Shown here piece after piece: positions 1 through 5,106 of a DNA stretch of 5,169 bases; positions within the stretch are counted from its first letter, which is position 1; every line of letters starts with the position of its first letter. This stretch comes from an uncultured Marinilabiliales bacterium. GTDB lineage: Bacteria > Bacteroidota > Bacteroidia > Bacteroidales > BM520. The notes beneath the pieces were generated by a model, which did no database searches, had not been told where the DNA came from, and saw nothing but the letters and a program-made list of their open reading frames with translations. The translations under genes were made by a program, and so were the position numbers. The DNA is taken from NCBI GenBank assembly GCA_937877575.1, contig CALFIZ010000180.1:1-5169 (forward strand). The letters are read 5' to 3'.

Positions 1-123
1 AAGGAAGGGGCCTCGGAGAACCACAACAGCCCAATCACGATGTCGGAGGCGATGGCGGAATGCGGCATCACGGTGACGCAGGACGAGACTTTCTATGTGG
101 AACCTAAAAAGGAAGAATTATGA
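1..123 (+). CDS. 3' end of an unidentified gene upstream of the methyltransferase-glycosyltransferase
   Basis: An open frame enters from the left edge and runs 40 codons to a TGA at 121-123. That stop overlaps the next start in ATGA, the usual sign of translational coupling, which supports a real coding frame here. The visible end is acidic and hydrophilic, finishing in ETFYVEPKKEEL, with no membrane segment. I do not recognise the family from this fragment. Its place directly ahead of a glycan-modifying enzyme makes a role in the same pathway possible, but that is inference from position only. Confidence 0.6.
   Translation, partial: KEGASENHNSPITMSEAMAECGITVTQDETFYVEPKKEEL
109..115 (+). promoter_or_regulatory. 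Shine-Dalgarno-like site for the methyltransferase-glycosyltransferase gene
   Basis: AAGGAAG lies four bases ahead of the ATG at 120. It is the clearest ribosome-binding site in the window, since most other starts here are only A-rich. Together with the ATGA overlap it fixes the start of the 505-residue protein. Confidence 0.55.
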
Positions 124-1637
124 CACGCACCGACATCATCAACAGGCTGGTGAAGGAACGCGGATACCGCACCTACCTTGAGGTCGGCGTTGAGAACCCG
201 TCCAATAATTATGATCTGGTAACTGCCAGGTACAAAGAGTCGGTTGACAACTACAAGGACAACTTATACATCAGCGAGGCAGAGGCGGAACAATACACCA
301 AATCTGTCACCTATCACATGGCCTCTGATGAGTTCTTTTCAAAGACGCATAAGACATACGACATCATATTTATTGACGCAATGCATACCGAAGAGCAATG
401 CGATAAGGACATCTATAATGCCATGCAGCACCTCAACGCCCATGGATGTGTTGTGGTACATGATGTGCTGCCGGTCAACAAGGAGATGCAGTCGGACATG
501 CCCGCCCAAGGCCGTCCATGGCAGGGAACGGTATGGAAATCAATCCGGAAGCTCATACGCATGGGTTTGCCGGTCAATGTGCTGGACTATGACTATGGCG
601 TGGCCGTTATTGAGAAATGCATGTATGCCATGCCTGCAGTTGACAATGGAGTCTCATACGATAAGGATTACAAAAAATCGGAAATGAATATCAGGTACAC
701 CACTGATTCATGGTATAATGTAATATCGTATTTCACACCCCTGTACAACACAACACGTGATATGGTTCAGAGAGCGTACAAGTCGCTGTACAGGCAGACT
801 GACAGGAAGTGGGAATGGGTGCTGCTGGCTGATTCCAAGCTTTCACAGGATGTGGTGACAGCAATCAAGACTATTGAGGCTTTGGATCCGAGGGTGCATT
901 ACTACACAATGAGGCCCAACTCGTGTGGAACAGTCGGGGACGCGAAATACCGTGCATCAATGCTATGCAGGGGATATCTGGTTGCGGAACTTGACCATGA
1001 CGATGCACTTATGCCGCGTATGACTGAGTACTTGCGCAAGGCTGCGGAGAAATATCCCGACGACGGCTTCTTCTACTGCGACACCATTGAGGTGGACAGT
1101 AATTTCAAGCCAACTCCAAGATATCCTGATGGATTCGGCATGGGCTACGGCAAATATTATACTGTAAAGGCCACCAACCCTGTTACAGGCATTGAGCAGG
1201 AATTTGACGTGATCCGCCAGATGGACATCAATCCGGCCACTATGCGCCATATCGTGGGCGTGCCGAATCATATCCGCTGCTGGCGCAGGCAATTGTTGAT
1301 GGGATTGGGCGGATATAACAGGTCGCTGCCTGTTGCCGATGACTATGAGCTCATCATACGCACTTTCCTATACACGAAGATGTGCCGCATAAATTATGCC
1401 GGCTACATGCAGATAATGCACGGCGACAACACTCAGGACAAAACCCGTCCGGAGATACAGGAGTATGTTCACGCAATAGCTAACGCATACCATCGTGTGA
1501 TAGCCTACCGGTTCGAAAAGTGCGGCATCCATGACTGGCTGTATGAGAGACAGCCCGACAGTGCTGACCGTTGCTGGATGCTGTCGGATGGCAGCATAGA
1601 GGACCACTATAATGATGTGTTTGATATAAATGATTAA
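120..1637 (+). CDS. Two-domain protein: class I methyltransferase-like plus family 2-like glycosyltransferase
   Basis: This 505-residue protein has two enzyme-like halves. Residues about 1-170 look like a class I SAM-dependent methyltransferase of the Methyltransf_24 type. YLEVGV (19-24) sits at the SAM-binding motif I position, IDAMHT is at 85-90, and VVVHD (111-115) forms a later core strand. Residues about 197-440 look like a GT-A glycosyltransferase resembling family 2. A first strand and helix region reads SYFTPLYN with SLYRQT following; the metal and nucleotide-sugar motif is LDHDD (291-295); PVADDYELIIRTF (404-416) fits the catalytic-base region. No signal peptide or membrane segment is seen, so it is probably cytosolic. 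It is coupled to the gene before it and followed by a terminator, so it is the last gene of its operon. A role in glycan decoration of virions or host surface is inferred; the sugar and acceptor cannot be read from sequence. Confidence 0.82.
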   Translation: MTRTDIINRLVKERGYRTYLEVGVENPSNNYDLVTARYKESVDNYKDNLYISEAEAEQYTKSVTYHMASDEFFSKTHKTYDIIFIDAMHTEEQCDKDIYNAMQHLNAHGCVVVHDVLPVNKEMQSDMPAQGRPWQGTVWKSIRKLIRMGLPVNVLDYDYGVAVIEKCMYAMPAVDNGVSYDKDYKKSEMNIRYTTDSWYNVISYFTPLYNTTRDMVQRAYKSLYRQTDRKWEWVLLADSKLSQDVVTAIKTIEALDPRVHYYTMRPNSCGTVGDAKYRASMLCRGYLVAELDHDDALMPRMTEYLRKAAEKYPDDGFFYCDTIEVDSNFKPTPRYPDGFGMGYGKYYTVKATNPVTGIEQEFDVIRQMDINPATMRHIVGVPNHIRCWRRQLLMGLGGYNRSLPVADDYELIIRTFLYTKMCRINYAGYMQIMHGDNTQDKTRPEIQEYVHAIANAYHRVIAYRFEKCGIHDWLYERQPDSADRCWMLSDGSIEDHYNDVFDIND

Positions 1638-1645
1638 GTTATTTG

Positions 1646-1677
1646 AGGTGCCGCATATCCGGCGGCACCTTTATTTT
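1646..1677 (+). terminator. Intrinsic terminator after the glycosyltransferase gene
   Basis: AGGTGCCGC (1646-1654) pairs perfectly with GCGGCACCT (1662-1670) across a seven-base loop, ATATCCG. The T-rich run TTTATTTT (1670-1677) follows at once. It starts nine bases after the TAA of the glycosyltransferase gene and ends eight bases before the next start, so it separates two transcription units on the same strand. The minus-strand side lacks a matching T-run, so it should act mainly on plus-strand transcripts. Confidence 0.85.
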
Positions 1678-1684
1678 AAAAAAA

Positions 1685-1876
1685 ATGGAAGGATATTACA
1701 TAGAAATAACAAAAGACGGCAAGGTGTTCATCCCGACCAAAACCATGCCGATAGAATCCAAGGCACAGGCCATCGAAACAGGGACCGATTTGATACGCAA
1801 GTACAAGGATTATCTCGGTTTTAAGGTTGTGTATAATAAAGATGTGTACATGCAGTTAAAAAGCAAGATATGGTAG
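1685..1876 (+). CDS. Small hypothetical protein, first gene of the replication-type cluster
   Basis: A 63-residue protein of unknown family. I chose the ATG at 1685 because a start at 1643 would place the terminator hairpin inside the gene, and because 1685 is preceded by an A-rich stretch typical of Bacteroidota starts. The sequence suggests a compact beta-beta-alpha-beta layout: YYIEITKDGKVFI as a hairpin, a helix around residues 25-44, then FKVVY and a basic end, LKSKIW. There are no cysteines and no membrane segment. Its stop overlaps the next start by seven bases (ATGGTAG), so it is probably co-translated with the following replication-like gene. It could be a small DNA- or partner-binding accessory protein, but no function is shown by sequence. 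Confidence 0.65.
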   Translation: MEGYYIEITKDGKVFIPTKTMPIESKAQAIETGTDLIRKYKDYLGFKVVYNKDVYMQLKSKIW

Positions 1877-2334
1877 ATGAAGGACTGAAACAGGAGATAA
1901 GGGAACTGCTCGGACGCAGTGCGAAAAAGGACGAGTTGCGCCGAATGCTTGCAAGGGTTGCAGGCATAGAAATCGGTGAATCCGGCACGAGGGACGACCA
2001 GTCGGAATACAGGCAGTGTGTGTCGGTATTTCTGACTGAATACGAGTCGGCAACAGGCATAAAGTACTCTTTCACCGCACGTGACGGCAAAGCTCTGAAA
2101 GAGCTGATGGCTAAGCTGAAGGAGGCTGCCAAACCTGGAGCCGGCAGTGTGGCTGACAATTTCGGATTTCTGATAAGGCACCTGCCGGAATGGTACAGGA
2201 AGAACGCATACAGTCTGACAGCCATCAACAACAATTTCAATGTAATAGTTAACCTGATACGCAGCGAGTATGGAAAACGACAAATTACAGATTACGAAAA
2301 GCGCACCGCAAGAGATTGTTTTGGCATCAGGTAG
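1870..2334 (+). CDS. Putative phage replication accessory protein (replisome-organiser C-terminal-like)
   Basis: A 154-residue, mostly helical, basic protein. Residues 1-35 form a charged helical segment. The C-terminal part carries FTARDGKALKELMAKL (68-83), then FLIRHLPEWYRKNAYSL (100-116) and AINNNFNVIVNLIR (118-131). This pattern of DGKALK, an aromatic W.. segment, then IN.NFN.I resembles the C-terminal module of many Bacteroidota phage and plasmid replication proteins. That comparison is from memory of the pattern. No Walker motif or nuclease motif is present, so it is unlikely to be a helicase or polymerase itself; a loader or organiser role fits better. It overlaps the gene before it by 7 bases and the gene after it by 65 bases. 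An alternative is a general DNA-binding regulator. Confidence 0.6.
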   Translation: MVDEGLKQEIRELLGRSAKKDELRRMLARVAGIEIGESGTRDDQSEYRQCVSVFLTEYESATGIKYSFTARDGKALKELMAKLKEAAKPGAGSVADNFGFLIRHLPEWYRKNAYSLTAINNNFNVIVNLIRSEYGKRQITDYEKRTARDCFGIR

Positions 2335-2815
2335 CGTATTGAAGCTGCAGTGGCCGGAGGTGCGCACCTGTTCCGAGAGCCTTGCCGCCATTGGAGACAA
2401 CAATCCCACGCTCAAATCCTGTGCGAAACAGCTGCCCGGAGGTGAGAAGCAGGTAAAGGCTCTGATTAAAATGTCATTCATCCGCCTGAACCGGATACTC
2501 AACCTTAAGACACCTCTGACCGAGGAGGCGATAGACTGTATAGCTGATGAAATTTACGGACAATATCCATACTTCCGTCCGAGTGACATATATCTCATCA
2601 CATGGCGCATTATGACAGGCAAATGCGGGGAGCTTTACGAGAGCCTGAATGTTGCCAAGGTGCTCAAGTGGGTTGACGACTATGCCGAGGAGCGCTCTGA
2701 GGAAGGCGCAAGATTGTCACTTCAGAGGCATTACGAATACTCTTACGACCCGTATCCTCGGAGTCAGGACATGAACCCGATTAACGAACTGTTCAGACGC
2801 ACAAAACGCGATTAG
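2270..2815 (+). CDS. Conserved mobile-element protein, possibly DUF6633-like
   Basis: A 181-residue soluble protein. Its core, about residues 77-142, has the order LNLKTPLTEEAIDCIADEI, a PYFRPSDIYLITWR segment, GKCGELYESLN, then VLKWVDDYAEER. I associate this arrangement with small replication-linked proteins of Bacteroidota phages and plasmids (DUF6633-like); the family name is recalled, not searched. The two helix-rich blocks followed by W..DY..ER resemble helicase-loader-type folds, but no ATPase motif is present. The end is charged and probably flexible. The ATG at 2270 puts the first 65 bases inside the preceding gene in another frame. The next in-frame ATG, at residue 68, would cut off the conserved core's lead-in, so the long form is preferred. 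Confidence 0.65.
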   Translation: MENDKLQITKSAPQEIVLASGSVLKLQWPEVRTCSESLAAIGDNNPTLKSCAKQLPGGEKQVKALIKMSFIRLNRILNLKTPLTEEAIDCIADEIYGQYPYFRPSDIYLITWRIMTGKCGELYESLNVAKVLKWVDDYAEERSEEGARLSLQRHYEYSYDPYPRSQDMNPINELFRRTKRD

Positions 2816-2829
2816 CAATCACAACAACA

Positions 2830-3069
2830 ATGAAACACAGCAGAATCAACCACATAAAACGTTACCTGAAAATACAGGAAATAGTAAAGGAAAAATATGA
2901 TCCCGATCTGATGACATACGCAAAATTCTTTCGTCAGCACATATATCCCATATACCCGATGTCGTACCACCGTTTTATAACAATCATCAACATGTCGGGG
3001 CTCAAGAAGGAGCTTGAAAAGGAGCTTGAGCAAAAAGGGAAGTCTGACAACCAGCTGTCGTTATTCTGA
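2830..3069 (+). CDS. Small basic protein with a C-terminal beta-clamp binding motif (QLSLF)
   Basis: A 79-residue basic protein, last of the plus-strand cluster. Residues 1-22 form a basic helix (RINHIKRYLKIQEIVKEKY). A region rich in tyrosine and proline follows, around 30-45, then a helix at 56-69 (GLKKELEKELEQKG), which may be a short coiled coil. The last five residues are QLSLF, matching the known QL[S/D]LF consensus for binding the bacterial DNA polymerase sliding clamp, placed where a flexible tail could present it. The start is A-rich with no clear Shine-Dalgarno site, 14 bases after the previous stop. The family is unknown to me. Context suggests it links phage replication to the host replisome, or competes with host proteins for the clamp. 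Its last nine bases overlap the end of the convergent minus-strand gene. Confidence 0.7.
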   Translation: MKHSRINHIKRYLKIQEIVKEKYDPDLMTYAKFFRQHIYPIYPMSYHRFITIINMSGLKKELEKELEQKGKSDNQLSLF

Positions 3070-3534
3070 TGTGACACGCGGGGAGACAGTAACGGCTGTG
3101 GCACCGGTTTCCTTTTTCTTGACCACAAAAGCGGTACGATAAATCATAGTATATATTTCAACACCTTTGTCACTGAACACCTTCCGCAGCTTTATGCGTT
3201 CAAGGGGCTGGAAGGTTGTGTCGCCGAACAGCTGCAGAGCCTGGTGTATATCCTCAATAAGCTGCAGTGTGGCATACGAGTCATTCTTGTTGGGGGCCAT
3301 CGCCGATGAGCGGACCAGGTTGACGTCGGCCACAGTGATTATGATGTTTGCAACAGCCTTTTGCCAACCTTTGGCAAGCTGGGTGTAGTCCACACTGTCA
3401 ACATCGATGAGGGCAGCCGGATATTTAACCGGTGAAGGCTCGTATGAGAGCTGTCCCCAGTCTTTGTCGATGTATTTGAGATATGTGACTGCTGATGTGA
3501 GCTGCTGCTGGATTTTGAGAAATATTTCCTTCAT
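3061..3534 (-). CDS. Putative phage tail terminator or tail-completion protein
   Basis: A 157-residue protein encoded just after the gpG-like gene on the minus strand. It has an N-terminal helix (FLKIQQQLTSAVTYLKYI), a strand segment YPAALIDVDSVDY (38-50), then ANIIITVADV (62-71), a helix with LIEDIHQALQL (92-102), the segment PLERIKLRKVF (110-120), and a closing strand pair around VEIYTMIYRTAFVV (125-138). This layout, with a P-A-x-L-I strand, an acidic helix and a final IYTMIYRTAF strand, is typical of small tail-terminator proteins such as the Mu gp37 group. Length and position agree with that. Sequence similarity in this group is usually low, so the assignment is moderate. The stop lies inside the 3' end of the clamp-motif gene on the other strand. 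Confidence 0.6.
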   Translation of the reverse strand: MKEIFLKIQQQLTSAVTYLKYIDKDWGQLSYEPSPVKYPAALIDVDSVDYTQLAKGWQKAVANIIITVADVNLVRSSAMAPNKNDSYATLQLIEDIHQALQLFGDTTFQPLERIKLRKVFSDKGVEIYTMIYRTAFVVKKKETGATAVTVSPRVTSE

Positions 3535-3567
3535 TTTATGCTGATTTAAATAATAATTAAATTTTGT

Positions 3568-4071
3568 TTAACCGTTGTCGAACTGCTTCTGGACGCTGAC
3601 CGTGATGTCCTTGCAGCAGGCCTCGATGTTTCCCCTGATTATTTGTTCAATCTTAGGGGTGAGCTCTTCGGAATAGCCGATGAACTGCCGCTGCGGCATT
3701 TTTATGGTGGAGCCTGTTTTTTTCATTGCAAGATTGCGGTACATGACTTCTCCGGTCTGATAGTATTTGCGCCAGAAGAAGCGTTTCATGCGCGGTGTGA
3801 CAGCGATTGTGCCGCCTTCGTTGTGGATTTTGGCGTATGGCAGCTGTGATGAGAACTCCACGCTGTCGCCGCTGACTTTGGCATTGATGGAGTTGCGCAG
3901 TGCGCCTGACAGTTTGAGGCCATGCGGCGCTTTCGGGTTCCAGGGCTTGCTGAAGAATGCCTCGCGCTGGAAGTTGCGGTCGAACTCGTCGGCAAGTTCA
4001 ACACGGATGTCATTGAGGATGTTATCGACTAACTCGTTCACTTCCATTTTTTTGCCGGTTTTTTGTTGCAT
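3568..4071 (-). CDS. Mu gpG-like virion morphogenesis protein (Phage_tail_S type)
   Basis: This 167-residue protein carries the marks of the Mu gpG / phage tail S family. LKLSGALRNSI (52-62) corresponds to the L..TG.L..SI block, YAKIHNEGG (79-87) to the YA..H..G block, and MPQRQFIGYS (125-134) to the P.R.FLG.S block. The family acts in head completion and head-tail joining. Its place directly after a MuF-type gene repeats the F-then-G order of Mu. The ATG at 4071 forms TAATG with the end of a tiny upstream frame; an alternative start eight codons in (MEVNELV) is possible. The last part of the protein is helical. A 33-base AT-rich spacer separates it from the tail-terminator-like gene, with no promoter or terminator that I can support there. 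Confidence 0.85.
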   Translation of the reverse strand: MQQKTGKKMEVNELVDNILNDIRVELADEFDRNFQREAFFSKPWNPKAPHGLKLSGALRNSINAKVSGDSVEFSSQLPYAKIHNEGGTIAVTPRMKRFFWRKYYQTGEVMYRNLAMKKTGSTIKMPQRQFIGYSEELTPKIEQIIRGNIEACCKDITVSVQKQFDNG

Positions 4072-4094
4072 TATTGAAAAGTTTTGTATTTTTG
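4062..4094 (+). promoter_or_regulatory. Bacteroidota-type promoter match facing rightwards
   Basis: TTTG at 4062-4065 and TATTTTTG at 4087-4094 match the Bacteroidota -33 (TTTG) and -7 (TAnnTTTG) consensus, with 21 bases between them. Transcription would start near 4100 and run into two hairpins and a T-run. The orientation is against the virion genes and overlaps the start of the gpG-like gene. Such short motifs also arise by chance in AT-rich DNA, so this is a candidate only. Confidence 0.4.
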
Positions 4095-4139
4095 CGGTGT
4101 CATTCTATGACGCGAGGTAGTGCTACGGTACTGCCTCAT
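4071..4139 (-). CDS. Tiny linker reading frame between toxin module and gpG-like gene
   Basis: A 22-codon frame, MRQYRSTTSRHRMTPQKYKTFQ shortened here to its ends MRQY and KTFQ, starts three bases after the toxin module's TAA and in the same frame. It closes in TAATG with the start of the gpG-like gene. It is preceded by an A-run. It could act as a translation-coupling leader, since ribosomes ending on it would land on the next start. It is basic and has no recognisable domain. The same bases form the two hairpins, so the frame may be accidental. Confidence 0.25.
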   Translation of the reverse strand: MRQYRSTTSRHRMTPQKYKTFQ

Positions 4140-4145
4140 TTTTTA
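4097..4145 (+). terminator. Two abutting hairpins ending in a T-run (plus-strand terminator or tiny RNA)
   Basis: Hairpin 1 pairs GTGTCAT (4097-4103) with ATGACGC (4107-4113) across TCT, with one G-U pair. Hairpin 2 begins at the very next base: GAGGTAGTGC (4114-4123) pairs with GTACTGCCTC (4128-4137) around a TACG loop closed by C-G, a stable UNCG-type tetraloop, with two G-U pairs. ATTTTTTATA follows. On the plus strand this has the form of an intrinsic terminator; on the minus strand there is no T-run after the stem. It lies between the toxin module and the gpG-like gene. Confidence 0.6.
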
Positions 4146-4943
4146 TAAGAACTTGTTTAATGCAATGATATACGTTCCGTCATTGTACCATTCCCTTTCC
4201 ATAATTACGAATCTTTCACTTTCAACCATCACACATATCTTCTGTAAAGAAGGATTGTAATAGAAAGAGTTGCCGACACCTTTAATGACAGATTCGTTTG
4301 TGAACTGTTCAGTTCTAACAATATCAATCAATAAGACATCAGCTCCTTGCGCAACAGCTTCACCTGCTTTTGTTCCTATGGAGCCAGCGAGATTTTTGTA
4401 GTCCTTGGTGAATTTGAACTCCCATTTTTCATCATCAACAAAAGCATCATGGGTCTTGAGCCATTTTTTTAGACTATCAACCCTAATTTTTCGTTGTTTT
4501 ATCAGTTCCACTCTGAAACCCGCTTCTGCCAAAGGCGTTGCGCTCTTTATGTTTTGCGGTGCTTCGTTTGCGCCATGCCCATCTTGCCTGACAATATATC
4601 CGCCTTTTTCGGTTTCAGGAAGTTCAACACACCAGTCTTTTCCGTACTGTTTTCCTCCTACCTTGACCCCTTTCGCCTTGCATGTTATCTTATAGATTTC
4701 CTTACAAGCAATACACTTTTCACTTTTCGGATTATATGCGAGCTTGTTGTATGAGCAGTCACCACAACCCTTGGGAAGATACGGGTGTTTGGGCGGCATG
4801 ACCTTCATCGACTTGCCGGGGTTGAAGCGGAAGATGGCGGCCTTGTTCTCGCCGTTCTTTCCTATCTGCGTGGTGGCACGTTCACCGGATGCGCAGGCCT
4901 GGTCGCTGTTGCTGGCGGGGTACTTGTCCTTCAGCACCTGCAC
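4143..4943 (-). CDS. MuF-linked toxin-like module: zinc-finger-like linker plus CdiA-CT-type nuclease domain
   Basis: The 266 residues from a GTG at 4943 look like the C-terminal part of a MuF head protein with a toxin tail. Residues 1-50 are the conserved MuF-following segment (VLKDKYPASN, GKNGENKAAIFRFNPGK). CGDC (60-63) and CIAC (77-80) form a likely zinc-binding linker. The end, about 115-266, resembles CdiA C-terminal nuclease domains: LAEAGFRVELI (138-148), then D166 and E175-F-K177, which fit the D-x(n)-ExK core of PD-(D/E)xK nucleases, and AVAQGADVLLIDI (197-208). Known MuF toxins of temperate phages have this N-to-C plan. The open frame extends upstream to 5003 and includes YFPPNGWNCRC, but has no ATG there and ends at an in-frame TGA (5004-5006). 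The true start is therefore uncertain, and the piece may be an orphan module or a broken gene. No immunity gene follows. Confidence 0.65.
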   Translation of the reverse strand: MQVLKDKYPASNSDQACASGERATTQIGKNGENKAAIFRFNPGKSMKVMPPKHPYLPKGCGDCSYNKLAYNPKSEKCIACKEIYKITCKAKGVKVGGKQYGKDWCVELPETEKGGYIVRQDGHGANEAPQNIKSATPLAEAGFRVELIKQRKIRVDSLKKWLKTHDAFVDDEKWEFKFTKDYKNLAGSIGTKAGEAVAQGADVLLIDIVRTEQFTNESVIKGVGNSFYYNPSLQKICVMVESERFVIMEREWYNDGTYIIALNKFL

Positions 4944-4953
4944 GGCCTCACAC

Positions 4954-4983
4954 CTGCAATTCCATCCATTAGGCGGGAAGTAC
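4954..4983 (-). repeat. Copy 1 of the 30-base MuF junction repeat
   Basis: On the minus strand this encodes YFPPNGWNCR in frame with the toxin module. It matches the copy at 5018-5047 in 28 of 30 bases; the two differences change G to D. The copies start 64 bases apart, which is not a multiple of three, so they lie in different frames although each is read in the same internal phase. Confidence 0.85.
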
Positions 4984-4992
4984 GATTCCCTT

Positions 4993-5106
4993 TTATTCAG
5001 CGGTCACGAATTTCACTCTGCAATTCCAATCATTAGGCGGGAAGTACTCGTTCCATAGCTTATCTGAGGGCGGCGGGAACGGTACTGTAAAGTAACTGGT
5101 TAGTTA
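4993..5106 (-). pseudogene. Short MuF C-terminal remnant ending in a different tail
   Basis: Between a TAA at 5104-5106 and a TAA at 4993-4995 lies a 36-codon open frame reading TVPFPPPSDKLWNEY, then FPPNDWNCR, then VKFVTAE and stop. The first part fits the stretch that leads up to the MuF signature in Mu F-like proteins. It has no usable ATG in frame, is cut off upstream by the TAA, and ends seven residues after WNCR, where intact relatives continue. I read it as a fragment of a second MuF gene or a displaced 3' end. A frame error in the sequence at this place is an alternative. Confidence 0.5.
5018..5047 (-). repeat. Copy 2 of the 30-base MuF junction repeat
   Basis: On the minus strand this encodes YFPPNDWNCR and is followed by the short tail VKFVTAE and a stop. 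It is the upstream partner of the copy at 4954-4983. The 34 bases between the copies are not similar to either repeat, so this is not a simple head-to-tail duplication of one unit. Confidence 0.85.

Noticed and set aside
244..687. 147-codon plus-strand frame inside the methyltransferase domain
   Set aside because: It is rich in Thr, Arg, Cys and Met as expected for an out-of-frame reading, while the main frame carries clear enzyme motifs over the same bases.
1630..1824. 64-codon plus-strand frame starting inside the end of the glycosyltransferase gene
   Set aside because: It runs through the terminator hairpin and is a shifted reading of the 63-residue gene, which has the better start and composition.
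1810..2502. 230-codon minus-strand open frame opposite the replication-type genes
   Set aside because: It lies wholly opposite two well-formed coding genes, has a cysteine- and serine-rich low-sense composition, no known motif and no start site signal.
3535..3567. AT-rich spacer with a weak inverted repeat (ATTTAA/TTAAAT)
   Set aside because: The stem is six A-T pairs only, with no T-run placed for a terminator and no promoter match, so it is expected by chance in such AT-rich DNA.
4405..4754. Plus-strand frames opposite the toxin module, considered as an immunity gene
   Set aside because: Their sequences are Phe-, Ser- and Cys-rich mirror readings of the toxin frame, with no start signal. 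An immunity gene would be expected downstream on the same strand.
4954..5047. Diversity-generating retroelement template and variable repeat pair
   Set aside because: The two copies are only 30 bases, their two differences show no adenine-targeted pattern, and no reverse transcriptase is in the window.
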